64,000 nucleotides of DNA from Amycolatopsis xylanica (GTDB taxonomy: Bacteria > Actinomycetota > Actinomycetes > Mycobacteriales > Pseudonocardiaceae). Below the pieces are notes generated by a model that did not search any database, had not been told where the DNA came from, and was given only the letters and a program-made list of their open reading frames with translations. This document shows, one piece after another, positions 40,396-48,336 of this stretch. Position numbers and translations under genes: made by a program. The stretch covers positions 186,001 to 250,000 of the forward strand of contig NZ_FNON01000011.1 in the NCBI RefSeq assembly GCF_900107045.1. Reading direction: 5' to 3'. Numbering within the stretch: the first letter of the stretch is position 1; every line of letters begins with the position of its first letter.

Positions 40396-42833
40396 TGTTC
40401 CGGCTGGCGTTCCGTTCGATACTGGCGCACAAGGCGAGGTATCTGCTGCCCACGCTCGGCGTGGTGCTCGGAGTCGCGTTCGTCGTCGGCTCCCTGCTCT
40501 ACGGCGACGCGGTCAAGACTTCGATCGAACGCGCCCAGATCCGCGCGCAAGCCGACGTCGCGGTCAAGGTGGAGCCGGACCGCTACAGCACGCCGATGGG
40601 CGACGACGTCGTCGGCCAGCTTCAAAGCGTGCAAGGGGTCGCGCAGGTCCGGCCGATCGCCGACGGCCGCGCGTTCCTCGTCGGCAAGGACGGCGCGCTC
40701 GCCGGGCTGCCCGACCGCGCGGCCGGCGTGAGCTACGACCCCGCCCGTTTCCCGCTGAGCGCCGGTAAGGCGCCAAGCGGCCCCGACGAGGTCGCCGTCG
40801 ACGAAGCCGCCGCGAAGAAGGCCGGTTTCAACGTCGGCGACACCGTGAGAGTGATCGTCAAGGGTGTGGTGCGCCAGGTGCGGCTCGTGGGTGTGTTCGC
40901 GGGCGATGACGCTCGGCTGGCCTCGGGCGGCACGCTGGTCGCGTTCGAACTGAAGACGGCGGTCGAGCAGTTCGCGCACGTTCCGGGGAGCTACACGGCA
41001 CTCGACCTGGTGGCCGCGCCCGGCGTCGGCCAGGACACGCTCGCGACCGGTGTCAGCGCCATGCTCGGAAAGGCCTTCGACGTCAAGACGGGCCATCAGC
41101 TCAACACCCCGCACAGCGACAACAAGATCACCGAGATCCTGCTGATCTTCGCGGCGGTGGCCCTGTTCGTCGCGGTCTTCCTGGTCGCGAACACGTTCAC
41201 CATGCTCGCCGCGGCCCGCGCCCGCGAGAACGCGCTCCTGCGCGCGGTCGGCGCGTCGCGCAAGTACGTGCTGCGCACGGTGCTCGCCGAGGCGACCGTG
41301 CTCGGCCTGATCGCCACCGTGCTCGGGTACCTGCTCGGCATCGGCGCGGCGGCCGCGCTCAACAGCGCGTTCGCCGTGATCAACGGGCCGGGCGTGCCGC
41401 TGCAGGTGTTCAGCGTGGGCGCGCTGTGCGCGGCCATCGGGGTCGGCATCGGCGTGACCACGGTCGCCGCCTACATCCCCGCGCGGCGGGCGGCCGCCAT
41501 CCCGCCGATCGCGGCACTGCGGACCGGCGTCCCGCCGACCGCGAAGTCGTTGCGCCGCAGGAACATCATCGGCCTCGTCGTCACGCTGCTGGGCGCCGCG
41601 ATCACCACGGCGGGCATCCAGGCCGAGGACCTGATCTACCTGGGCGCGCCGGTGACCATGCTCGGGCTGATCGTGCTGACGCCGTGGTTCAGCCTGGGCC
41701 TGACCAAGATCCTGCGCGGGCCGCTCACCCGGCTGAGTGGCATGCGCGGCACGCTGGCCGTCGAGAACACCCGCCGCAACCCGCGCCGGACCGCGGCCAC
41801 CGCGGCGACGCTGATGATCGGCCTGTCCGTGTGCGCGGCGGTCACCGTGCCGATCGCCTCGGTCGCCGCGGCGGACGCGAAGAAGTCGGCGACCGCCGAC
41901 AAGGCCGACATCGAGGTCACCACGATCGACTACGCCGACCTGTCCGCGAAGACCGTCACGGACATCGCCAAGGTGCCCGGCGTCGGGTCGGTCACGCCGA
42001 TGTCCCCGGTCGCCATCCAGCTCGACGACGGCGGCTATTTCAACCCCACCGGCGTGAATCCCCAGAGCATCAAGGACTTTTTCCCGGTCACGGTCAAGCA
42101 GGGATCACTCGATCAGCTGGCGAGCGGACTCGCGATCTCGGAGCAGGTGGCGGCCAAGCACGGCTGGACCATCGGCTCGGAGGTCTCGGGCACCTTGAAG
42201 GCGACCTCCGGCGACGCACCCGCGTCGCTGCCGATCGTCGCCATCTACGAGGCCCCGGAATCGGGTGAGCAGGCCCTGATCGCCGCGCCCAAGGACGCCG
42301 CGCCGCAGAAGATCCTGGTGAAGACGGACCAGGACGCGTCGACCGTGAGCAAGTCGATCCAGCACGCGCTCGCCAATCCGACACTGGTGGTCCAGACGAA
42401 GGCCGAGGTCGCCGAGGCAGCGGGCTCGCAGGCGGCGGTCTTCCTGAACATCCTGTACGCGTTGCTGAGCGTTTCGGTGCTCATCGGCGCGCTCGGCGTG
42501 GTGAACACCATGACGATGTCCACTTTGGAGCGAGTGCGCGAGATCGGCCTGCTGCGCGCGGTCGGGCTCGGCCGCAAGCAGGTCGGCTCGGTGCTCCGGC
42601 TGGAGTCGGTGATCATCGCCATGCTGGGCGCGCTCATCGGGCTGGTGGCTGGCTGCGCGCTCGGCGCGATCGTGGTGCTCGGCCAGGAGAAGCTGACGCT
42701 GGTCGTGCCTTGGGAACGGCTGGGCGTCTTCGTGCTGGTGACCGTCGCGATCGGGATACTGGCCTCGCTCTGGCCGGCGCGCAAGGCGGCCCAGACGCCC
42801 ATCCTCACCGCCATCCACGCCGACACCGAGTAG
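40395..42833 (+). CDS. FtsX-like (MacB-type) ABC permease
   Basis: An 812-residue permease of the eight- to ten-helix FtsX type: an N-terminal helix (LPTLGVVLGVAFVVGSLLYG), a large extracytoplasmic domain, a three-helix FtsX unit near residues 245-370 (ILLIFAAVALFVAVFLVANTF), a second extracytoplasmic domain and a second FtsX unit at the C-terminus (FLNILYALLSVSVLIGALGVVNTM). It forms a transporter with the preceding ATPase. It is controlled most likely by the divergent two-component system. Family A copy A4 begins five bases after its stop. Confidence 0.93.
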   Translation: MFRLAFRSILAHKARYLLPTLGVVLGVAFVVGSLLYGDAVKTSIERAQIRAQADVAVKVEPDRYSTPMGDDVVGQLQSVQGVAQVRPIADGRAFLVGKDGALAGLPDRAAGVSYDPARFPLSAGKAPSGPDEVAVDEAAAKKAGFNVGDTVRVIVKGVVRQVRLVGVFAGDDARLASGGTLVAFELKTAVEQFAHVPGSYTALDLVAAPGVGQDTLATGVSAMLGKAFDVKTGHQLNTPHSDNKITEILLIFAAVALFVAVFLVANTFTMLAAARARENALLRAVGASRKYVLRTVLAEATVLGLIATVLGYLLGIGAAAALNSAFAVINGPGVPLQVFSVGALCAAIGVGIGVTTVAAYIPARRAAAIPPIAALRTGVPPTAKSLRRRNIIGLVVTLLGAAITTAGIQAEDLIYLGAPVTMLGLIVLTPWFSLGLTKILRGPLTRLSGMRGTLAVENTRRNPRRTAATAATLMIGLSVCAAVTVPIASVAAADAKKSATADKADIEVTTIDYADLSAKTVTDIAKVPGVGSVTPMSPVAIQLDDGGYFNPTGVNPQSIKDFFPVTVKQGSLDQLASGLAISEQVAAKHGWTIGSEVSGTLKATSGDAPASLPIVAIYEAPESGEQALIAAPKDAAPQKILVKTDQDASTVSKSIQHALANPTLVVQTKAEVAEAAGSQAAVFLNILYALLSVSVLIGALGVVNTMTMSTLERVREIGLLRAVGLGRKQVGSVLRLESVIIAMLGALIGLVAGCALGAIVVLGQEKLTLVVPWERLGVFVLVTVAIGILASLWPARKAAQTPILTAIHADTE

Positions 42834-42837
42834 CCGG

Positions 42838-42883
42838 GTCGTGAGTGTTCCGGCCGGTTAGAACCGGCCGGAACACTCACGAC
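42838..42883. repeat. Family A palindrome, copy A4 (perfect)
   Basis: The only fully symmetrical copy: 22-base arms (starting GTCGTGAGTGTTCCGG) pair perfectly around an AG centre. It begins five bases after the permease stop and is in a good position to terminate transcription. It serves as the reference for the family. Confidence 0.9.
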
Positions 42884-42954
42884 CTGATCGCCCGAAAGTG
42901 GGCTGATCATCGTGGTCTAGCGTGACCGGGACCGAACCCCAGACTGGAGGTCCC

Positions 42955-43968
42955 GTGGAGGGCGCCGTTTTCCCGTTCGTCTTCGCGGCGCTGTGCACGG
43001 TGGCGTTCCTGGTGAGCTTCATTCACGACCGCCGCAGGCTCCGCAACGGCTTCTACCTCTTCTTCGCGTTGTTCTTCATCGCGATCACGCTGCTCGCGCT
43101 CCTCGCGGCGGTCTCCCCCGACGCGGCGGCCTGGCTGGTTCTCGCTGCCTTCGTGCTCTTCGTCGTGACCGTGCTCGCGCTCGCGGTGTTCCTGATCTGC
43201 AACGGGATCACCATGCTCCGGCGCGAAGGGCGCAGGCCCGCGAACGTCCTGTCGCTGCTGGCAGGTCTCGGGATCGTCGGCCTGATCGTGTTCAACGCGC
43301 TGGTGACGCGGATCGACTGGGCGCCGCTCGACGCGCTGCGCGGCAGCGTCAACGGGATTCTCGCGTATGTCTCGTTCATCTTCGTATGCTTCCTCCTGTA
43401 CTCGGTCGTCTACGGGCGCATCCGCAGCGAGAAGGGCGTCGACTTCGTCGTCGTGCTCGGTTCGGGCCTGCTGGGCGGGAAGACGGTGCCGCCGCTGCTC
43501 ACGAGCCGGTTGAATCGTGGGCTCAGCGTGCTCGCCAAGGAGCACAAGCGGAACCGCGAGCCGCTGATCGTCACCTCGGGCGGGCAGGGGCCCGACGAGG
43601 AGGTGTCCGAAGCGCGGGCCATGGCCGACTACCTGGTGACCGCCGGGCTGCCGCGTGAACGCATCCTGCTGGAGGACCGGTCGCGGACGACGTTCGAGAA
43701 TCTCCGGTTCAGCGCGGACATCATGGCCGAGCACAAGCCCGATTACCGCTGCGCCGTGGTGACCAACAACTTCCACGTCTTACGCGCCGCGCTCATCGCG
43801 CGCCGGGCCAAGGTGAACGGCCAGGTGATCGGATCGCCGACGGCCTGGTACTTCTGGCCGAGCGCGACCATCCGAGAGTTCGTCGCCGTGCTGGTCGACC
43901 ACAAGATCAAGAACCTGGTCGTCTGCGTGCTGATCGTGCTGTCCCAGGTGCTGCGGGTTGTGACGTAA
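42955..43968 (+). CDS. YdcF-family (DUF218) membrane protein
   Basis: The 337-residue protein has five hydrophobic segments in its first 165 residues and then a DUF218 domain with VDFVVVLGSGLLGGKTVPPLL, IVTSGGQGPDEEVSEA, ILLEDRSRTTFENL and VVTNNFHVLRAALIARR. DUF218 proteins (YdcF, SanA, ElyC) bind nucleotides or act in envelope polymer synthesis. The GTG at 42955 has GGAGGT directly upstream and is preferred over the GTG at 42922. It stands alone between palindrome A4 and the DipZ-like gene. Confidence 0.88.
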   Translation: MEGAVFPFVFAALCTVAFLVSFIHDRRRLRNGFYLFFALFFIAITLLALLAAVSPDAAAWLVLAAFVLFVVTVLALAVFLICNGITMLRREGRRPANVLSLLAGLGIVGLIVFNALVTRIDWAPLDALRGSVNGILAYVSFIFVCFLLYSVVYGRIRSEKGVDFVVVLGSGLLGGKTVPPLLTSRLNRGLSVLAKEHKRNREPLIVTSGGQGPDEEVSEARAMADYLVTAGLPRERILLEDRSRTTFENLRFSADIMAEHKPDYRCAVVTNNFHVLRAALIARRAKVNGQVIGSPTAWYFWPSATIREFVAVLVDHKIKNLVVCVLIVLSQVLRVVT

Positions 43969-43985
43969 TTCTTACGTAAGATTTC

Positions 43986-44009
43986 GTAACCGTTCTGAGC
44001 GGTTACTAT
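43986..44009 (+). promoter_or_regulatory. CGNR-regulon operator and -10 of the dipZ-like gene
   Basis: GTAACC (43986-43991), nine bases with TCTGA at the centre, GGTTAC (44001-44006): a perfect inverted repeat. The -10 TACTAT (44004-44009) overlaps its right arm and lies seven bases before the ATG, so binding would block a leaderless transcript. A second palindrome TTACGTAA lies just upstream near 43973. The same 21-base pattern precedes the next two genes. Confidence 0.65.
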
Positions 44010-44016
44010 TTCGAGC

Positions 44017-45555
44017 ATGCCCACCTTGCTTCTCGTCGGCGTGCTCGCCGGGATCGTCACCAGCCTCTCCCCTTGCGTACTGCCGGTTCTGCCCGTCGTG
44101 CTGACCGCGGGCGCGCGGCGGCCGTGGGGTGTCGTCGGCGGCCTGGTGACGAGCTTCAGCCTGACGACGCTGTTCGGCTCGCTCGCCCTCGAAGCACTGC
44201 ATCTGCCCGGCGAGCTGCTGCGCGACGCGGGGATCGCCGCGCTCGTGCTGCTCGGGCTCGGGCTGATCTTCCCCCGGGCCGGTGAGCTGCTGGAACGGCC
44301 GTTCGCGCGGTTGCGGGGACGAGCGGCCAAGCCCGAGAGCAACGGCTTCGTCGCCGGGCTCGCGCTCGGGCTGGTGTATGTGCCGTGCGCCGGGCCGGTG
44401 CTGGCGACCATCGCGGTGGTCGGGTCGACGCACCAGATCGGCTTCGACGCGCTCCTGCTGACGGCCGCTTTCGGCGTCGGGACCGGCATTCCGCTGCTCG
44501 TGCTCGCGGCGTCGGGCGGTGCGCTGGCGCGGCGCGCGGGCTTCCTGCGCAGGCACGCGCGACGGGTGCGCGTCACCACCGGCGCCGCCTTGGTGCTGGT
44601 CGCCGCCGTCACGGCGTTCGACCTCGCCGCGCCGCTGCAACGCATCGTGCCGGACTACACGGCCACGACTCAGCAGGCGCTCGGCGAGAAACAGCTCGAT
44701 CAGCTCACCCACGCACCCGATTTCACCGGCGTGACCCAGTGGCTCAACACCGACAAACCGTTGTCGCTGACGGAGTTGCGCGGCAAGGTGGTCGTGGTCA
44801 GCTTCTGGACCTACAGCTGCATCAACTGCCAGCGCGCGCTGCCGCACCTCAAGCAGTGGTACGACACGTACCGCGACAGCGGGCTCGCCGTGGTCGGCGT
44901 GCACACGCCCGAGTTCGCGTTCGAGCACGATCCCGCGAACGTGGCCGGCCAGGCCAAGGCGCTCGGGGTCACCTATCCGGTCGCCATCGACAACGACTAC
45001 GCCACCTGGAACGCCTACGGCAACAACTACTGGCCCGCCGCCTACCTGGTCGACGGCTCCGGCCAGGTCAGGCGGTCCATCTTCGGCGAAGGCCACTACG
45101 CCGAGTTCGAACAGCAGCTCCGCCAGGCGCTCGGCGACGCGGGTGCCCACTCGCTCCCCAAGCCCACCGACGTGCCCGACACCACCCCGAAGACTTCACT
45201 GACGCCAGAGACGTATCTCGGCACCGAACACGCCGGAGGCACCACCGGCCAGACCCGCGCCTACAGCTTTCCCTCCGAGGTCTCGCCCGACACCTTCTCG
45301 CTCGCGGGCACCTGGGCGTCCGAAAAGGAGTACATCACCGCAGGACCCGATGCCCGGCTGCGGCTGGATTTCCACGCCACGTCCGTCCACTGGGTGCTCG
45401 GCGGCTCGGGCGCCGTGATGCTCGACAACGGCACGACCATCGCCGTCTCCGGCGCACCCACGCTGTACACGCTGCTGACCGGCCACTCCGGGCACGGCGC
45501 GCTGACGATGACGGTCAGCCCCGGCGTGCAGGCCTACGCGTTCACCTTCGGGTGA
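44017..45555 (+). CDS. DipZ-like CcdA-thioredoxin fusion protein
   Basis: A 512-residue membrane redox protein. Residues 1-205 are a CcdA-type electron-transfer domain with six helices and the paired cysteines Cys20 (SLSPCVLP) and Cys124 (YVPCAGP). Residues 232-375 are an extracytoplasmic thioredoxin-like domain with the active site Cys269-Ile-Asn-Cys272, and the remainder is the carbohydrate-binding-like C-terminal domain known from mycobacterial DipZ. It carries reducing power from the cytoplasm to extracytoplasmic thiols. No ribosome site precedes the ATG; a -10 element ends seven bases upstream. It shares its operator with the CGNR regulator and esterase genes. Confidence 0.92.
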   Translation: MPTLLLVGVLAGIVTSLSPCVLPVLPVVLTAGARRPWGVVGGLVTSFSLTTLFGSLALEALHLPGELLRDAGIAALVLLGLGLIFPRAGELLERPFARLRGRAAKPESNGFVAGLALGLVYVPCAGPVLATIAVVGSTHQIGFDALLLTAAFGVGTGIPLLVLAASGGALARRAGFLRRHARRVRVTTGAALVLVAAVTAFDLAAPLQRIVPDYTATTQQALGEKQLDQLTHAPDFTGVTQWLNTDKPLSLTELRGKVVVVSFWTYSCINCQRALPHLKQWYDTYRDSGLAVVGVHTPEFAFEHDPANVAGQAKALGVTYPVAIDNDYATWNAYGNNYWPAAYLVDGSGQVRRSIFGEGHYAEFEQQLRQALGDAGAHSLPKPTDVPDTTPKTSLTPETYLGTEHAGGTTGQTRAYSFPSEVSPDTFSLAGTWASEKEYITAGPDARLRLDFHATSVHWVLGGSGAVMLDNGTTIAVSGAPTLYTLLTGHSGHGALTMTVSPGVQAYAFTFG

Positions 45556-46117
45556 GCCGCGACGGGCTCAGCGGCGGGTTGCCACGCTGCCGCGCCCGGT
45601 GCGCCAACGCCTTCATCTTGTTGCCGCAGGTGGCCATCGCACACCACTCGCGGCGCAGGCCGCGGGAGGTGTCGAGATAGACCTGGGTGCACTCCGGGCG
45701 GCCGCATTCCTTGAGCAGCTCGGCTTCCGGTCCACCGAGGATTTCGACGGCGACGCGCGCGACCGACGACAGCGCCTGCGACGGCGTCGCCTCCAAGACC
45801 AGTCCGTCCGGCGCGAGCTGGGGCACCACCGGCGGGCGGGCGGCCATCCGGTTGAGCACGGTGATCGAATCGGGGTCGTGGTCCTCCCCCACGATCCGCG
45901 CGCGCACGAGGTCGTAGATCGACTCGCGCAGCGCCAAGGCGGCGGCCAGGTCCGACGGATCACTGCCGGGCTCGGCGGCCGCCACTCCGGCTTCGACGAG
46001 CCAGGTGTCGAGGTCGTACGGCCGATTCAGGGTCTCGCGGGGCTCGGCGTTGCGGCGCGCCTTCAGCGTGCCGACGAAGTCCAGCGCGACGTTGCCGCAG
46101 GGAAAAGCGTGGTGCAT
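45542..46117 (-). CDS. CGNR zinc-finger (ABATE-domain) regulator
   Basis: The 191-residue protein has the ABATE domain (GNVALDFVGTLKARR, ALRESIYDLV) and a C-terminal CGNR zinc finger with four cysteines (ECGRPECTQVYLD, REWCAMATCGNKMKA). These proteins are thought to be stress-responsive regulators in actinobacteria; the last helix is basic and suits DNA binding. The ATG at 46117 directly abuts a 21-base palindrome at 46118-46138 that also occurs before dipZ and the esterase, which makes this protein the best candidate for its binding factor. The gene overlaps the end of dipZ by 14 bases. Confidence 0.88.
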   Translation of the reverse strand: MHHAFPCGNVALDFVGTLKARRNAEPRETLNRPYDLDTWLVEAGVAAAEPGSDPSDLAAALALRESIYDLVRARIVGEDHDPDSITVLNRMAARPPVVPQLAPDGLVLEATPSQALSSVARVAVEILGGPEAELLKECGRPECTQVYLDTSRGLRREWCAMATCGNKMKALAHRARQRGNPPLSPSRLTRR

Positions 46118-46138
46118 GTCACCATTCTGACAGGTGAC
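46118..46138 (-). promoter_or_regulatory. CGNR-regulon operator at its own gene
   Basis: GTCACC, ATTCTGACA, GGTGAC: a perfect six-base inverted repeat with a nine-base centre, ending at the base before the regulator's ATG. On the reverse strand it contains CAGAAT, a plausible -10 for a leaderless message. Position and symmetry indicate autoregulation. Confidence 0.65.
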
Positions 46139-46156
46139 GAATAACTTGCGCAACTC

Positions 46157-46177
46157 GTAACCACTCTGACAGGTTAT
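46157..46177 (+). promoter_or_regulatory. CGNR-regulon operator at the esterase gene
   Basis: GTAACC (46157-46162), ACTCTGACA, GGTTAT (46172-46177); one arm base deviates. The following TTATTAACC forms a further small palindrome and contains the likely -10 only a few bases before the ATG at 46183. It lies 18 bases from the regulator's own operator. Confidence 0.6.
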
Positions 46178-46182
46178 TAACC

Positions 46183-47760
46183 ATGAAACGCGTCAAGATG
46201 TTCCTGGGGATCGCCGCGCTGATCCCACTCGCACTGACCGAGCTGACCCCGGTGGCCAGTGCCGCCACGACCGCGCCCCCGTGCGCCACGATGACCGTCA
46301 ACGCCCCGCCGGGCGCCGAAATCGAGTCGGTACAGGCCCAGCGTCATGAGGGCGGCACCGTCTCCTTCCCCGCCACTCCCCTCGGCCCGGCGCGGGAGAT
46401 CACCAACGTCCCGGCGTATTGCGCAGTCACCGTGACACTGACCCACCCGGGGGCGGGCGACCACGTCAAGGTCGCGGTCACGCTGCCCGAGACCGGCTGG
46501 TCCGGACGCCTGCAGGCCGCGGGCGGCTCCGCCTACACCGCGGGCGACTTCGGCGCGCCGCTGGTCCAGGCCGTGAAGGACGGCTACGCGGGCGTCACGA
46601 CCGACGCGGGTGTGCCGCTGACGTACCTCGACACCAGCTGGGCGTTGAACCCCGACAAGACGCTGAACAAGCCGCTGGTGACCAACTTCGCCACCCGCTC
46701 GGTGCACGAGTCGGCCGTGATCGGCAAGGACGTCGCCCGCCAGTACTTCCACCGCGCGGTTTCCTACTCCTACTGGAACGGCTGCTCGACCGGCGGCCGC
46801 CAGGGCTACTCCGAAGCCCAGAACTACCCGCACGACTTCGACGGCATCCTCGCCAACGCTCCTGCCGTGAACTGGTCTCAGTTCGCCGTCGCGACCCTGT
46901 GGCCGCAGACGGTCATGAACAACGACCACCACTTCCTCGCCAACTGCGTGCTCGACGCGTTCAAGCAGGCCGCGATCAAGGCCTGCGACCCGCGCGACGG
47001 CGTCGTCAACGGCATCGTCGACCGGCCCGACGAGTGCAGCTATGACCCGCGTTCACTCGTCGGCGCCAAGATTCTCTGTGATGGCAAGGAAATCACCGTG
47101 TCGGTCGCCGACGCGGACGTCATGCGCAAGATCTGGAACGGCCCGACCGATGAGTACGGCCGCAAGCTTTGGGACGGTCTCCCCAAGGGCGCCGACCCCA
47201 CCTGGCTCGCCGGCACGAAGGCCGACGACAACGGCAACCTCTCGGCGCCGGGCTTCGCGGTGGCCGTCGGCTGGGTGCAGACCTTCCTGAAGAAGCAGCC
47301 CGGTTTCGACACCTCAACGCTCACGTACGGCCAGTTCCGCGACCTCTTCCGCCAGTCGGTGCGGGAGTTCGACGGCGTCATCGGCACCTCGAACCCGGAC
47401 CTGTCGGCGTTCCGCTGGTCGGGCGGCAAGCTGCTGTCCTTCGTCGGCACCTCCGACCAGCTCATCCCGCCCGGTGGCACCCTCGCCTACCGCCAGCAGG
47501 TCGAGCGGCGGATGGGCCCGGTCAACGACTTCTACCGCCTGTTCCTCGCACCCGGCGTCGAGTACTGCGCCGGCGGCGCGGGACCGCAGCCGGTGAACCC
47601 GCTGGGCGCGCTCGTCGACTGGGTCGAGCACGGCAAGGCGCCCGCCACCCTCGCGGCGGCCACCGCCACGACCACCCGGAATCTGTGCCCCTACCCGCGT
47701 TTCTCGCGCTATGACGGCCAGGGCGACCCGGCCGTGGCGTCGAGCTACTACTGCCGCTGA
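46183..47760 (+). CDS. Tannase/feruloyl esterase-family secreted protein with altered catalytic motif
   Basis: The 525-residue product has a signal peptide (MKRVKMFLGIAALIPLAL, cleavage near ASA at 27). The catalytic serine Ser202 is in NGCSTGGRQG with its partner Cys201; the calcium-loop-like CDPRDGVVNGIVDRPDEC is at 268-285, and Asp425 is in VGTSDQ. The family's CS-D-HC motif should end in His-Cys, but here the codon at 47563-47565 is TAC and gives Tyr461-Cys462. The enzyme may therefore be inactive, or use another base. Members hydrolyse aromatic esters outside the cell. It is divergent from the CGNR gene and shares its operator motif. Confidence 0.88.
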   Translation: MKRVKMFLGIAALIPLALTELTPVASAATTAPPCATMTVNAPPGAEIESVQAQRHEGGTVSFPATPLGPAREITNVPAYCAVTVTLTHPGAGDHVKVAVTLPETGWSGRLQAAGGSAYTAGDFGAPLVQAVKDGYAGVTTDAGVPLTYLDTSWALNPDKTLNKPLVTNFATRSVHESAVIGKDVARQYFHRAVSYSYWNGCSTGGRQGYSEAQNYPHDFDGILANAPAVNWSQFAVATLWPQTVMNNDHHFLANCVLDAFKQAAIKACDPRDGVVNGIVDRPDECSYDPRSLVGAKILCDGKEITVSVADADVMRKIWNGPTDEYGRKLWDGLPKGADPTWLAGTKADDNGNLSAPGFAVAVGWVQTFLKKQPGFDTSTLTYGQFRDLFRQSVREFDGVIGTSNPDLSAFRWSGGKLLSFVGTSDQLIPPGGTLAYRQQVERRMGPVNDFYRLFLAPGVEYCAGGAGPQPVNPLGALVDWVEHGKAPATLAAATATTTRNLCPYPRFSRYDGQGDPAVASSYYCR

Positions 47761-47769
47761 TCACCCCGG

Positions 47770-47798
47770 ACGGCCGCGGTCACCCCGACCGCGGCCGT
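47770..47798. terminator. 12-bp GC hairpin after the esterase gene
   Basis: ACGGCCGCGGTC (47770-47781) pairs perfectly with GACCGCGGCCGT (47787-47798) around a five-base loop. It starts ten bases after the esterase stop. There is no T-run, as is common for high-GC actinobacterial terminators. Confidence 0.7.
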
Positions 47799-47818
47799 TC
47801 CGTACGTGCGGGTCCGGG

Positions 47819-47953
47819 TCAGCCGGACTGCGGATCCGTGTCGTCGTGCTTGTCACCATGCGTCGTGCCCTGCTCGCCGCGGATCTCCTCTTTCTCCTCC
47901 TGGCTGGTCTTCTCGCCGGTGTCCGGCTCGGTCTTCCGCTCGGTTCCGTCCAT
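47819..47953 (-). CDS. 44-residue hydrophilic protein, unknown
   Basis: A short reverse-strand frame encoding a very charged peptide (MDGTERKTEPDTGEKTSQEE, then KEEIRGEQGTTHGDKHDD and a TDPQSG end) without hydrophobic residues, probably disordered. Support comes from its position among stress genes on the same strand and from an upstream GTTT, 16 bases, GGGCAT promoter-like pair (47963-47988) with the -10 exactly nine bases before the ATG, as in neighbouring genes. It resembles hydrophilin-like stress peptides, but I do not recognise a family. Confidence 0.45.
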   Translation of the reverse strand: MDGTERKTEPDTGEKTSQEEKEEIRGEQGTTHGDKHDDTDPQSG

Positions 47954-47982
47954 CTTCAGGCGATGCCCGCTGGGTGCCCGGC

Positions 47983-48315
47983 TTAAACGGGTTTGAGGGG
48001 GTCGTGACCGATGGTCATCAGGCGGTGCCGCCAGTTCGGCTGGCCCTGCGTGGGTTCCAGGTCGTCACGCCGCTCGGCGTGCACCCGGTCGACCACATTG
48101 CGCATCACGCGCTCGTCGTCGGCGGTCAGGTCGACCTTCCGCTTGCCGAGGATGTTGTGCACGTGTCGCCCGGTCTCCGTGCCCGCCTGGTCCGGCAGCA
48201 CTTCTTCGTCCTCGCTCGCCGAGCGGGTGCGCAACCAGTCGGCGAGTTCGCGCGAGGTCATGTTCACCACGCGGTGGAACTCCGTCCACAGGTCTTCGTC
48301 GACTTGGTGGGTCAT
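47983..48315 (-). CDS. DUF3140-family protein
   Basis: The 110-residue protein matches the actinobacterial DUF3140 family throughout: LWTEFHRVVNMTSRELADWL, TRSASEDEEVLPDQAGTETG, then RVMRNVVDRVHAERR and NWRHRLMTIGHDPLKP. Its function is unknown; it is often found among osmotic or general stress genes and has DNA-binding-like small helical character. AAGGAGG lies at good distance before the ATG. A sigma-B-like promoter precedes it. Confidence 0.9.
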   Translation of the reverse strand: MTHQVDEDLWTEFHRVVNMTSRELADWLRTRSASEDEEVLPDQAGTETGRHVHNILGKRKVDLTADDERVMRNVVDRVHAERRDDLEPTQGQPNWRHRLMTIGHDPLKPV

Positions 48316-48336
48316 GGGAAAACCTCCTTCTCTCCC

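Noticed and set aside
44001..46183. dipZ and esterase as one transcript across the CGNR gene
   Set aside because: The CGNR gene lies between them on the opposite strand and each plus-strand gene has its own -10 and operator.
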